Source: Comamonadaceae bacterium UBA2121 (GTDB taxonomy: Bacteria > Pseudomonadota > Gammaproteobacteria > Burkholderiales > Burkholderiaceae_C). From it: a stretch of 64,000 nt of DNA. The stretch covers positions 1-64,000 of the forward strand of contig DCYB01000005.1 in assembly GCA_002331385.1 (NCBI GenBank). Direction: 5' to 3'. A program made the position numbers and the translations under genes. The notes beneath the pieces are model-generated. The model was not told the origin of the DNA. It did no database searches and was given only the letters and a program-made list of their open reading frames with translations. Within the stretch, counting starts at the first letter, position 1, and each line of letters starts with the position of its first letter. This document shows, piece by piece, positions 25,250 through 33,979 of this stretch.

Positions 25250-26509
25250 TCAGGCCACGCGCAATGCCTTTTCTGGCGCGCCCACACTCTGACGAGGGGC
25301 GTTTTCGGCGAAATATTTCATGATGGCGTCCACGCCGCCGCCCGCCATCTTCACGCCCGCGAGACGGAAGCCCATTTCCACACCCGCGATCATGGCTACC
25401 AGCGTCAGGTCGTTGCTGTCGCCCAGATGCCCCAGCCGGAACATGCGCCCGCGCAGCTTGCCCAGCCCCTGTCCGAGCGACAGGTCAAAGCGCTCATAGA
25501 TCAACGTGCGCACGGCATCGGCGTCCACGCCTTCGGGCAGGATGACACCCGTCAGCACGGGCGAATACACCGCCGGATCGGCGCACTGGATGGGCAGATC
25601 CCAGGCCTGCACTGCCGCCCGCACGCCCGCCGCCCAGCGCTGGTGCCGCGCAAACACGGCGTCCAGCCCCTGACCGAGGATCATGTCCAGCGCTTCGGAC
25701 AGGCCATACAGCAGATTGGTATTGGGTGTGTACGGCCAATATCCGCCCTTGTTGATCTCGATGATCTCGTCCCACGCCCAGAACGCCTTGGGCAGCTTGG
25801 CCGTGCGGGCCACTTCGATGGCCTTTTGCGATACCGCGTTGAAGCTGATGCCCGGCGGCAGCATCAGACCTTTTTGCGAGCCCGACACGGTGACGTCGAT
25901 GCCCCAGGCATCGTGCTCCAGATTCGCGCACCCCAGACCCGAGATCGAGTCCACCATCAGCAGCGCCGGATGGCCCGCCGCATCGATCGCCTTGCGCACG
26001 GCAGCAATGTCGGAGGTCACGCCCGTCGAGGTCTCGTTGTGCACCACGCACACGGCCTTGATCTTGCGTTCCGTGTCCTTGCGCAGGCGCGCCTCGATCA
26101 TGTCCGCCTGCACGCCGCGCCGCCAACTGGGCGCGTTGGGCAGGTGCTTGTCGGCACCGTCATAGGCCAGCACTTCCGGCTTCAGCCCCAGACGGGTGGC
26201 CATCTTGATCCACAGCGATGCGAAGTGGCCGGTCTCATACATCAGCACTTCATCGCCGGGGCTCATCACGTTGGCCAGCGCCGCTTCCCATGCCCCCGTG
26301 CCGGAAGCGGGATAGATCACCACGGGCTGTTGGGTCTTGAAGATCTTGCCGATATCGCCCAGTACTTTTTTGCCCAGCGCACCGAACTCCGGACCGCGAT
26401 GGTCTATGGTGGGCAAACTCATTGCACGCAAAATGCGGTCGGGCACAGGGCTCGGGCCCGGAATTTGCAGAAAATGGCGGCCTGTAGGGTGAAAATCGAG
26501 TTGCAGCAT
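25250..26509 (-). CDS. Class V aminotransferase (serine/alanine-glyoxylate aminotransferase family)
   Basis: This 419-residue PLP enzyme has a binding lysine at Lys213 (SGSQKGLMLPPG), Asp187 (MVDSISGLG) for the pyridine nitrogen, and an N-terminal IPGPSPVP motif of the serine-glyoxylate, alanine-glyoxylate and ureidoglycine-glyoxylate group. The amino donor cannot be told from sequence. It diverges from the GntR gene, and a motif shared with the TctC/dehydrogenase promoter region lies 20 bases before its start. It is therefore probably part of one regulated catabolic set with the transporter and dehydrogenase. Confidence 0.87.
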   Translation of the reverse strand: MLQLDFHPTGRHFLQIPGPSPVPDRILRAMSLPTIDHRGPEFGALGKKVLGDIGKIFKTQQPVVIYPASGTGAWEAALANVMSPGDEVLMYETGHFASLWIKMATRLGLKPEVLAYDGADKHLPNAPSWRRGVQADMIEARLRKDTERKIKAVCVVHNETSTGVTSDIAAVRKAIDAAGHPALLMVDSISGLGCANLEHDAWGIDVTVSGSQKGLMLPPGISFNAVSQKAIEVARTAKLPKAFWAWDEIIEINKGGYWPYTPNTNLLYGLSEALDMILGQGLDAVFARHQRWAAGVRAAVQAWDLPIQCADPAVYSPVLTGVILPEGVDADAVRTLIYERFDLSLGQGLGKLRGRMFRLGHLGDSNDLTLVAMIAGVEMGFRLAGVKMAGGGVDAIMKYFAENAPRQSVGAPEKALRVA

Positions 26510-26529
26510 GATGTCGTCCTTTCATGGCA

Positions 26530-26547
26530 TATTTTGAATGCAAAATA
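26530..26547. promoter_or_regulatory. Candidate GntR operator, site 1
   Basis: A perfect inverted repeat TATTTTG-AATG-CAAAATA lies in the 102-base gap between the aminotransferase gene and gntR. The inner 14-mer TTTTGAATGCAAAA (26532-26545) recurs, inverted, at 30587-30600, and 13 bases of the site recur at 30656-30668. The position near the aminotransferase start suggests repression. Confidence 0.7.
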
Positions 26548-26611
26548 CAAAAATTGATGATCGTTAACCCTTAAGATTGACTCTATAAGCGTCACAATTG
26601 AATTCATTTCC

Positions 26612-27364
26612 ATGACCAACGCCTATTCGTCGACGGACACACTCACCGGCAAACCCGTGGCCAACATCCAGCGTCTGGCGCTGCACGAACAAGTGGCCGA
26701 CCGCTTGCGCCACATGCTCGTGGAAGGCGTGATCGCGCCCGGCGCCAAGCTCAATGAACGCGAAATCTGCGAACTGCTCAGCGTCTCGCGCACGCCGCTG
26801 CGCGAAGCCATCAAGCTGTTGGCCGCCGAAGGGCTGGTCGAGCTGCTGCCCAATCGCGGTGCCGTGGCCGCCAGCCTCGACGAAGGCGACATCATCAGCA
26901 CCTTCGAAGTGCTGGCCATGCTGGAAGGCCAGTCCGGTGAACTCGCCGCCGAGCGCATCACCGAAGAAGAGCTCAACGAAATCCGCGCCATGCACTACGA
27001 GATGATGGCCTGCTTCACGCGCAAGAATCTCGCGGGCTACTACGAACTCAACGCCCGCATCCACGCCGCCATCAACGCCGCAGCGAAGAATCCGGTGCTC
27101 TCGCAGATCTACCGCAGCGTGAACACGCGCGCCCATCCGGTGCGCTTTCACACCAACCACGATGAGAGCAAATGGAAGCTGGCCGCCGCCGAGCACAGCG
27201 AAATGCTCGACGCGCTGGCCGCACGCGATGGCGACAAACTCAAGCGCATCCTCGTGGGGCATCTGGTGAACAAGCGCGACGCGGTGCTGGGCCAGTTGCG
27301 CGCCAGCCAGCCGCCCGCCAGCGAGGCCAAGCCCAACGGCCGCAAGCCGCGCGCATCCCGTTAA
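26612..27364 (+). CDS. GntR-family regulator with FCD domain
   Basis: This 250-residue regulator has an N-terminal winged helix (about residues 22-88, LNEREICELLSVSRTPLREAIKLLAAEGL) and a C-terminal all-helical FCD ligand domain (about 95-225, with His and Asn residues that may bind a metal and organic acid). A Lys/Arg-rich tail follows. It diverges from the aminotransferase gene and is convergent with tctA. The ligand is probably an organic acid carried by the neighbouring TctCBA system or a pathway product. Confidence 0.9.
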   Translation: MTNAYSSTDTLTGKPVANIQRLALHEQVADRLRHMLVEGVIAPGAKLNEREICELLSVSRTPLREAIKLLAAEGLVELLPNRGAVAASLDEGDIISTFEVLAMLEGQSGELAAERITEEELNEIRAMHYEMMACFTRKNLAGYYELNARIHAAINAAAKNPVLSQIYRSVNTRAHPVRFHTNHDESKWKLAAAEHSEMLDALAARDGDKLKRILVGHLVNKRDAVLGQLRASQPPASEAKPNGRKPRASR

Positions 27365-27378
27365 TCCGCGCCATCCCT

Positions 27379-28905
27379 TCAGGTGTTGGCCATGTCGGAG
27401 GCGGTCGCCCGCGACGGCTTCTTGAATCTGGCGATCACCGCGCTGATCACCGGCCAGAACAGCAGGAGCAGCGCCAGCGTGATGATCGTTCCCGACAGCC
27501 CGTTGTGCCAGAACACGCCCACATTGCCGTTGCTGCCCAGCATGCTCTGGCGGAAGGCGTCTTCCATGCGATCGCCCAGCACCAGCGCGAGCACCATCGG
27601 CGCGAGCGGATAGTCGAGCTTCTTGAACACGTAGCCAATCACGCCGAAGATCAGCATCATCCAGATATCGGACGATGACCCATTCACCGTGAAGGCACCG
27701 ATCGCGCACACCATCAGGATCATCGGTGCCACGATGGAAAACGGAATGCGCAGGATGGCAGCAAACAGCGGCACCGTGGACAGCACGATGATGAGCCCCG
27801 CCAGATTGCCCATGTACATGCTGGCGATCAGGCCCCAGACGAAATCCTTTTGCTCGGTGAACAGCAGCGGCCCGGGTTGCAAACCCCAGATCATCAACCC
27901 ACCCAACAGCACCGCCGCCGTGGCCGATCCGGGAATGCCCAGCGCGAGCATGGGCAGCAGCGCCGACGTGCCCGCCGCGTGCGCAGCCGTTTCCGGTGCC
28001 AGCACGCCTTCCGGCTCGCCCTTGCCAAAGTGGTCGCCCTTGCGCGAGAACTTCTTGGCCAGGCCATACCCCATGAAGCTGGCGGCCACCGCGCCGCCCG
28101 GTGTCACGCCCATCCAGCAGCCCACGGCGGACGAGCGCAGCATGGTGAGCCAGTAGCGCGGCAGGCTGGCCCAGGTCGTGAGCACCACCTTCAGATCGAT
28201 CTTCGCTTTCTTGCCCTTGAAGGCCAGCCCTTCCTCGATCGTCATGAGGATTTCGCTGATGCCGAACAGGCCGATCACCACGACGAGAAAGTCGAAGCCG
28301 CGCAGCAGTTCGCCCGAGCCGAAGGTCATGCGCAGCTCGCCCGAAATGGTGTCCATGCCGACCGCCGCCAGCAGCAGGCCCACACCCATCGCGGCGATGA
28401 TCTTGGCCTTGGCTTCCTTGCCCATGCCGATGAAACTGCAGAACGTGAGGAAGAACACGGCAAAGAATTCGGGCGGCCCGAACTCCAGCGCGAACGAGGC
28501 CACGAGCGGTGCCAGGAAGGTGATCAGCAACACGCCCGAAATCGCACCGACGAACGAGCCGGTGAACGCCAGCGTGAGCGCCTCGCCTGCCTTGCCCTGT
28601 TGTGCCAGTGGATAGCCGTCAAACGTGGTGGCCACCGACCAGGCCTCGCCCGGAATGTTGAACAGCACCGACGTGATCGCCCCGCCGAACAGCGCACCCC
28701 AATAGATGCAACTGAGCAGGATGATGGCCGAGGTGGGACTCATGCCGAACGTGAGCGGCAACAGGATCGCCACTCCGTTCGGCCCACCCAACCCCGGCAG
28801 CACGCCGACGACGATGCCCAGCAAAATGCCGACAAACATCAGCCCCATGTTGTGCCACGAAAGCACGACACTGAAGCCGTGCAGTAGCGCGCCAAAATCT
28901 TCCAT
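27379..28905 (-). CDS. tctA: Tripartite tricarboxylate transporter, large permease TctA
   Basis: This 508-residue protein has about twelve membrane segments. It contains the two TctA repeats, each with a glycine/proline-rich re-entrant loop (GVLPGLGGPNGVAILLP and the later PGSATAAVLLGGLMIWGLQPGP). It is the transport channel of a TTT system driven by the ion gradient. It starts 46 bases after tctB on the same strand and ends 14 bases from the convergent gntR. The substrate is unknown. Confidence 0.93.
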   Translation of the reverse strand: MEDFGALLHGFSVVLSWHNMGLMFVGILLGIVVGVLPGLGGPNGVAILLPLTFGMSPTSAIILLSCIYWGALFGGAITSVLFNIPGEAWSVATTFDGYPLAQQGKAGEALTLAFTGSFVGAISGVLLITFLAPLVASFALEFGPPEFFAVFFLTFCSFIGMGKEAKAKIIAAMGVGLLLAAVGMDTISGELRMTFGSGELLRGFDFLVVVIGLFGISEILMTIEEGLAFKGKKAKIDLKVVLTTWASLPRYWLTMLRSSAVGCWMGVTPGGAVAASFMGYGLAKKFSRKGDHFGKGEPEGVLAPETAAHAAGTSALLPMLALGIPGSATAAVLLGGLMIWGLQPGPLLFTEQKDFVWGLIASMYMGNLAGLIIVLSTVPLFAAILRIPFSIVAPMILMVCAIGAFTVNGSSSDIWMMLIFGVIGYVFKKLDYPLAPMVLALVLGDRMEDAFRQSMLGSNGNVGVFWHNGLSGTIITLALLLLFWPVISAVIARFKKPSRATASDMANT

Positions 28906-28951
28906 CGTTCATGTCTCCGATCACACTCGCGGCCTTGTGGCGACGCTGGAC

Positions 28952-29476
28952 TCAATACCCCAACCAGGCTTCCAGCGGCCCTTTGGGCAGCGGTACCTTG
29001 AACTGGATTTCGAACACGACGAACAGCACCAGATTGGTGAGCACGCCGGTCAGGATGGCTTTCCACCACGCATAGCCGCCTGCGAATCGCATGAACGCGG
29101 CGATGAACAGCGCCGACGCCACATAGATGCCGAGCACGCCGATCAACGCGATGTAGATGGTGAGCGGCACCAGCACCTGCGCCACGCTCTTGAGCTGTCC
29201 CCACGTGGCGAAGAGGCCCTGCGACGGCTGGCGCAGCGCCTGCCACGCCACGCACAGCGCGGCCAGCGCCACGGCGATGCCGATGCGCATCGGGAAATAG
29301 CCCGCCTGCGGGCCAGAGTCATCCCACCCTGCGCCTATGCGCTGGTTGTCCCAGATGACGATGGCCGAGAGCACGAACAGGATGGCGGCCACCACCCATT
29401 CCACCGTGCGTTTGCTGATGCCGTGGCCGGGCAGTTCGTCCTGCGCGTCCTCGGGCGCGTTGCTGGCTTCAGACAT
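28952..29476 (-). CDS. tctB: Tripartite tricarboxylate transporter, small subunit TctB
   Basis: This 174-residue protein has four predicted membrane segments and the family feature GWDDSGPQAGYFPMRIG after the first helix. It partners TctA in TTT transport. It lies between tctC and tctA on the same strand, 10 bases after tctC. Confidence 0.9.
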   Translation of the reverse strand: MSEASNAPEDAQDELPGHGISKRTVEWVVAAILFVLSAIVIWDNQRIGAGWDDSGPQAGYFPMRIGIAVALAALCVAWQALRQPSQGLFATWGQLKSVAQVLVPLTIYIALIGVLGIYVASALFIAAFMRFAGGYAWWKAILTGVLTNLVLFVVFEIQFKVPLPKGPLEAWLGY

Positions 29477-29486
29477 TCCGGCTCCG

Positions 29487-30500
29487 TCACTTCTTGGCCA
29501 TGAAGCCGGCGCTCTTCATGATGTCCGCATGGCGCGACTCGTCGGTCTTGAGGAAGTCGACAAACTTCTGCCCCACCATGAAGTCCGGGCGCAGCGCGTT
29601 CTTTTCGAGGTACTCCTTGAACTCGGGCGTCTCCACCACTTTGGAGAGCAGGTTTTCGTAGAACTTCGCCTGATCCGGTGCCACACCACCGGGCAGGAAG
29701 AAGCCGCGCAGCATGTTGTAGGACACGTCCAGCCCCTGCTCCTTGCAGGTGGGAATATCGGCCCAGCTTTGCGACTCGGTCACCTTGGTCGTGTAGCCGG
29801 AGCGCTTGTCCGAGAACAGGCACAGCGCGCGCACCTGACCGGCGCGCCATTGCGCGATGGATTCGCTCGGGTTGTTGGTGTTGGAGTCGATGTGCTTGCC
29901 GACCAGCTGGGTGCTCGCCTCGCCACCGCCCTTGTAGGGGATGTAGGTGAATTTCACGCCGCCCTTTTGCTCGATCTCGGCGGTGATCACCTGGTCTTCG
30001 CGCTTGGAACTGGTGCCGCCCATCTTCAGTTTGCCGGGGTTCTTCTTCACCTCGGCCAGATACTCATTAGACGTCTTGTACGGCGTGGAGGAGTTCACCC
30101 ACAGCACGAACTCATCCTGCGCCACCATGCCGACGGGCGTGAGGTCCTTCCAGTTGAATGGCAGGCCCGTCGCCATGGGCACGGTGAAGATGCCGGTGGA
30201 CGCCACGAGGATCTTGTGCGGGTCCTTGGCCGCGCTCTTCACATCGAGAATGCCTTCCGCGCCCGAGGCGCCGGCCTTGTTCTGGATAACGATCGGCACC
30301 TTCACCAACTCATGCTTGGTGATGGCCGCCTGAATCACGCGCGCCATCTGGTCCGACGCGCCACCCGGCGAAAACGGAACGACGAATTCGATCGCCTTCG
30401 TCGGCGCCCAGTCCGCGTGCGCGGCACCGGCCAGACTCATCATCAAGGACATCGCGACGGTCAGGCCCAGGGCTGCGCGAACGGGAGGATTTGCATGCAT
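29487..30500 (-). CDS. tctC: Tripartite tricarboxylate transporter substrate-binding protein (Bug/TctC family)
   Basis: This 337-residue periplasmic protein has a signal peptide ending near AHA-D, then the Bug-family core: an N-terminal VVPFSPGGASDQMAR strand-loop and a later YKGGGEASTQLVGKHID. Bug proteins bind carboxylates through ordered water, so the substrate cannot be read from sequence. The start at 30500 was chosen for its GGAG ribosome binding site and direct signal peptide. It is the first gene of tctCBA and diverges from the FAD dehydrogenase gene across a region holding two copies of the shared motif. Confidence 0.9.
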   Translation of the reverse strand: MHANPPVRAALGLTVAMSLMMSLAGAAHADWAPTKAIEFVVPFSPGGASDQMARVIQAAITKHELVKVPIVIQNKAGASGAEGILDVKSAAKDPHKILVASTGIFTVPMATGLPFNWKDLTPVGMVAQDEFVLWVNSSTPYKTSNEYLAEVKKNPGKLKMGGTSSKREDQVITAEIEQKGGVKFTYIPYKGGGEASTQLVGKHIDSNTNNPSESIAQWRAGQVRALCLFSDKRSGYTTKVTESQSWADIPTCKEQGLDVSYNMLRGFFLPGGVAPDQAKFYENLLSKVVETPEFKEYLEKNALRPDFMVGQKFVDFLKTDESRHADIMKSAGFMAKK

Positions 30501-30586
30501 GGCGGTTGTCTCCTTCATCTTGTGGGGGGTGTGCGACCCGGGTGGGCCAGCCAATGTGCGTTGTCACGCATCGAAGGTCACGCAAG

Positions 30587-30600
30587 TTTTGCATTCAAAA
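30587..30600. promoter_or_regulatory. Candidate GntR operator, site 2
   Basis: TTTTGCATTCAAAA is the exact reverse complement of the 14-mer at 26532-26545. It lies 87 bases before the tctC start, in the divergent promoter region of tctC and the FAD dehydrogenase gene. Confidence 0.65.
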
Positions 30601-30655
30601 GACAAACACGAATCATGGATTTCCCTGAAACACGTAAGAATTGATGCGCAAATAA

Positions 30656-30668
30656 TGAATGCAAAATA
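30656..30668. promoter_or_regulatory. Candidate GntR operator, site 3
   Basis: TGAATGCAAAATA matches 13 of 13 bases of site 1 (26535-26547), though the left arm is degraded. It lies about 92 bases before the dehydrogenase start and 55 bases from site 2. Confidence 0.6.
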
Positions 30669-30759
30669 GCTCCATTCACCCCATAGGCCGGGCAGAACGC
30701 CATCCAGACGGCGCCCACCCTCGCCTGCTCGCGCCGCGACGAGCCCACAGAAAGACCGC

Positions 30760-33700
30760 ATGCAGATCGATTCGCAAGACCGCCTCGCCCCCGCTGGCAC
30801 CGTGCTTCCACCCAACGATGTGAGCGAGGCGCTGGAACGCCGCCTGCGCCAGGAAACCCAAGCCGAAGTGATGTTCGACGCCGCATCGCGCGGGCGCTAT
30901 GCCACCGATGCGTCGATCTACCAGATCATGCCGGTCGGTGTGATGGTGCCGCGCACCGAGCGCGACATCACCACCGCCATCGCGATCGCGCGCGACCTCA
31001 AGGTGCCCGTGCTGCCGCGCGGCGGCGGCACCAGCCAGTGCGGCCAGACCACCGGTGCGGCGCTGGTGATGGACAACACCAAGTACTTCCGCAAGCTGCT
31101 CGATGTGGACGTGCAGGGCGGCACCGCCACGGTCGAGCCGGGCATGGTGCTCGATCACCTCAACGCCCAGTTGAAGCCGCATGGCCTGTGGTATCCGGTC
31201 GACGTGTCCACCAGCGCGCAAGCCACGCTGGGCGGTATGGCGGGTAATAACTCCTGCGGCTCGCGCTCGATCACCTACGGCAACATGGTGCACAACGTGC
31301 TGGGCGCAAGCGCGTGGCTGTCGAACGGTGAACTGCTCAACTTCGGCCCGGTGGACCGCCTGGGCGCGCGCGAGACGCGGCTGGCGGACTTCGTGCGCTC
31401 GCTCGCCGAGCAGTATCGCGCCGACATCGACGCCCGCTGGCCCAAGGTCATGCGGCGCGTGGCCGGATACAACCTCGACATCTTCCACAACCAGAGCGAG
31501 CGGCCCTATACGAACGATGGCTCGGTGAACCTCGCGCACCTGCTCATCGGCTCCGAAGGCACGCTGGCCTATACCCAGAGTCTCACGCTCCAGCTCTCCG
31601 AACTGCCCCGGGCCAAGGTGCTGGGCGTGGTGAACTTCGAGTCGTTCCACGATGCGATGGATTCGGCCCAGCACATCGTCAAGCTCGGCCCGTGCGCGGT
31701 GGAGTTGGTGGATCGCACGATGATCGACCTTGCGCTGAGCAATCCGGCGTTCCGCCCGACCATGGAAACCGCCCTCATCAACGGCACGCCTGCGGCCATC
31801 TTGCTGGTGGAATTCGCGGGTGCCAACAAGGCGGAGTTGCTGCCCAGGCTGCAACAACTGGTGGAGTTGATGGGCGACCTTGGCCTGCCCGGCAGCGTGG
31901 TGCAGATGCCCGACGACGCGCCGCAGAAAAACCTGTGGGAAGTGCGCAAGGCGGGCCTGAACATCATGATGAGTCTGAAGGGCGATGGCAAGCCGGTGAG
32001 CTTCATCGAAGACTGCGCCGTGCCGCTCGAACATCTGGCCGAATACACCGACGCGCTCACCGACGTCTTCGCGCGCCACGGCACGCGCGGCACCTGGTAC
32101 GCGCACGCATCGGTGGGCACGCTGCACGTGCGCCCGATTCTCGACATGCGCGTGGAAGGGGCGCAGGGCGGCGCGGCCAAGATGCGCGCCATCGGCGAGG
32201 AGGCTGCCGAACTGGTGCGCAAATACAAGGGCGCTTTCAGCGGCGAGCACGGCGACGGTCTGTGTCGCGGCGAATGGATTGAATGGCAATTCGGCCCCGC
32301 GATCAACGAGGCGTTTCGCGCCATCAAGCAGCACATGGACCCGATCGGCCTGTTCAATCCGGGCAAGATCATCGACCCGCCGCGCATGACCGACGGCGCG
32401 CTGTTCCGCTTCGCCCCGCCCAGCGCTCCCCGGCCCTATCAGCGCATCCCCATCCAGCCCGCGCTCGACTGGTCTGCATGGAATGTGAATGCCGACCCGG
32501 TCACGGAAGAAGTCACCGCGCCCGGCACCGGCGGCGACGTGACGGGCGGCTTCGCCAAGGCCGTGGAGATGTGCAACAACAACGGCACCTGTCGCAAATT
32601 CGACGCGGGCACCATGTGCCCGAGCTACCGCGTCACGCGCGATGAACAGCACCTCACACGCGGGCGCGCCAACACGCTGCGCCTGGCGCTGTCGGGCCAG
32701 CTGGGCCCGGACGCTTTCACCAGCGAAGCCATGCAGGAAACCATGGACCTGTGCGTCGGCTGCAAGGGCTGCAAGCGCGAGTGCCCGACCGGCGTGGACA
32801 TGGCGAAGATGAAGATCGAATTCCTTGCGCACTACAAGGCACGCCACGGCCACACGCTCAAGGACAAGCTCATCGCCCGCCTGCCCGACTATGCGGCCAC
32901 GGCCAGCCAGTGGTCGTGGCTGCTGAACCTGCGCAACAGCGTACCGGGTGCCGCGTGGATCGGTGAAAAGGTGCTGGGCATTTCCGCCAAACGCAGCCTG
33001 CCGCAATGGCGCAGCGACACCTTCTGGCACATGCAGGACGAGGACCGTGCCTTGTTCTCCGATCAGCCCGCCACGCTGGCTGCGGCGCGCGCAGGCCAGA
33101 AGGCCGCCGTGCTGTTCGTGGACACCTTCAACGGCACGTTTGAAACCGAAAACGCGCTCGCCGCCGCGCGCGTGCTGAAGGCGGCCGGCTATGTGCTGCA
33201 CACGGTCGAAAAAGGCCAGGGCAGCCACCACTGCTGCGGACGCACGTACCTCGCCAGCGGCATGGTGGACGAGGCGCGCGCGCGCGCAGGCGCGCTCATC
33301 GACGCACTGCTGCCCCTGGCCGAAGCGGGCGTGGCGGTGGTCGGCCTGGAGCCGTCGTGCCTGCTCACGCTGCGTGATGAAGCACTGGTAATGGGACTGG
33401 GCGACAAGGCTGTCACCGTCTCGAAGCAGGCGTTGATGTTCGAGGAATTCATCGCCCGCGAGATCAAGGCGGGCCGCTTCGCACTGCGCCTGCGCCCGGC
33501 AGGCAAGCAGGTGCTGCTGCACGGCCACTGCCACCAGAAGGCGTTTGGCGCGGTCACGCCGATCATGGAGGTGCTCAAGCTGATTCCCGACACCAAGGCA
33601 GAACTGATCGAGACCAGTTGCTGCGGCATGGCAGGCAGCTTTGGCTACGAAGCCAATCACCACGACGTCTCCATGCAGATGGCCGAGGCCAGCCTGCTGC

Positions 33701-33828
33701 CCGCCATCCGCAAGCAACCCGATGCGATCGTGGTGGCCGACGGCACGAGCTGCCGCCACCAGATTGCCGACGGCGCGCAGCGCGAAGCCATTCACGTGGC
33801 GCGTTTGCTGGAGTCGCTGCTGGTATGA
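30760..33828 (+). CDS. FAD-binding and Fe-S oxidoreductase (YdiJ-like)
   Basis: This 1022-residue protein fuses three modules. An FAD-binding PCMH domain (about residues 45-270, PRGGGTSQCGQTTGAAL) is followed by an FAD-oxidase C-terminal domain (to about 560). A 4Fe-4S region has Cys in CNNNGTCR and CVGCKGCKRECPTG (about 605-690), and two CCG motifs (HHCCGRTY and SCCGMAGSFGYEA) occupy the C-terminal third. The closest known protein by size and layout is E. coli YdiJ, a D-2-hydroxyglutarate dehydrogenase, so a 2-hydroxyacid substrate is likely. It diverges from tctC and shares its candidate operators. Confidence 0.9.
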   Translation: MQIDSQDRLAPAGTVLPPNDVSEALERRLRQETQAEVMFDAASRGRYATDASIYQIMPVGVMVPRTERDITTAIAIARDLKVPVLPRGGGTSQCGQTTGAALVMDNTKYFRKLLDVDVQGGTATVEPGMVLDHLNAQLKPHGLWYPVDVSTSAQATLGGMAGNNSCGSRSITYGNMVHNVLGASAWLSNGELLNFGPVDRLGARETRLADFVRSLAEQYRADIDARWPKVMRRVAGYNLDIFHNQSERPYTNDGSVNLAHLLIGSEGTLAYTQSLTLQLSELPRAKVLGVVNFESFHDAMDSAQHIVKLGPCAVELVDRTMIDLALSNPAFRPTMETALINGTPAAILLVEFAGANKAELLPRLQQLVELMGDLGLPGSVVQMPDDAPQKNLWEVRKAGLNIMMSLKGDGKPVSFIEDCAVPLEHLAEYTDALTDVFARHGTRGTWYAHASVGTLHVRPILDMRVEGAQGGAAKMRAIGEEAAELVRKYKGAFSGEHGDGLCRGEWIEWQFGPAINEAFRAIKQHMDPIGLFNPGKIIDPPRMTDGALFRFAPPSAPRPYQRIPIQPALDWSAWNVNADPVTEEVTAPGTGGDVTGGFAKAVEMCNNNGTCRKFDAGTMCPSYRVTRDEQHLTRGRANTLRLALSGQLGPDAFTSEAMQETMDLCVGCKGCKRECPTGVDMAKMKIEFLAHYKARHGHTLKDKLIARLPDYAATASQWSWLLNLRNSVPGAAWIGEKVLGISAKRSLPQWRSDTFWHMQDEDRALFSDQPATLAAARAGQKAAVLFVDTFNGTFETENALAAARVLKAAGYVLHTVEKGQGSHHCCGRTYLASGMVDEARARAGALIDALLPLAEAGVAVVGLEPSCLLTLRDEALVMGLGDKAVTVSKQALMFEEFIAREIKAGRFALRLRPAGKQVLLHGHCHQKAFGAVTPIMEVLKLIPDTKAELIETSCCGMAGSFGYEANHHDVSMQMAEASLLPAIRKQPDAIVVADGTSCRHQIADGAQREAIHVARLLESLLV

Positions 33829-33979
33829 AAAAACATCACAAACCGCGTAGCAGGTGCTGATTGCATGGGGCTTACGCCATCAAAAACATAGCAAGTCAGC
33901 GCTTCCCCTCTCGACATCCGGATGCCGATCCGCACAATGACCGACGAGACAACTTCGTTTGGTCAGGCACCCGGCATCC

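Noticed and set aside
30676..33795. Open frame of over 1000 codons opposite the YdiJ-like gene
   Set aside because: Fully antisense to a protein with complete FAD, Fe-S and CCG motifs; it is a composition shadow.
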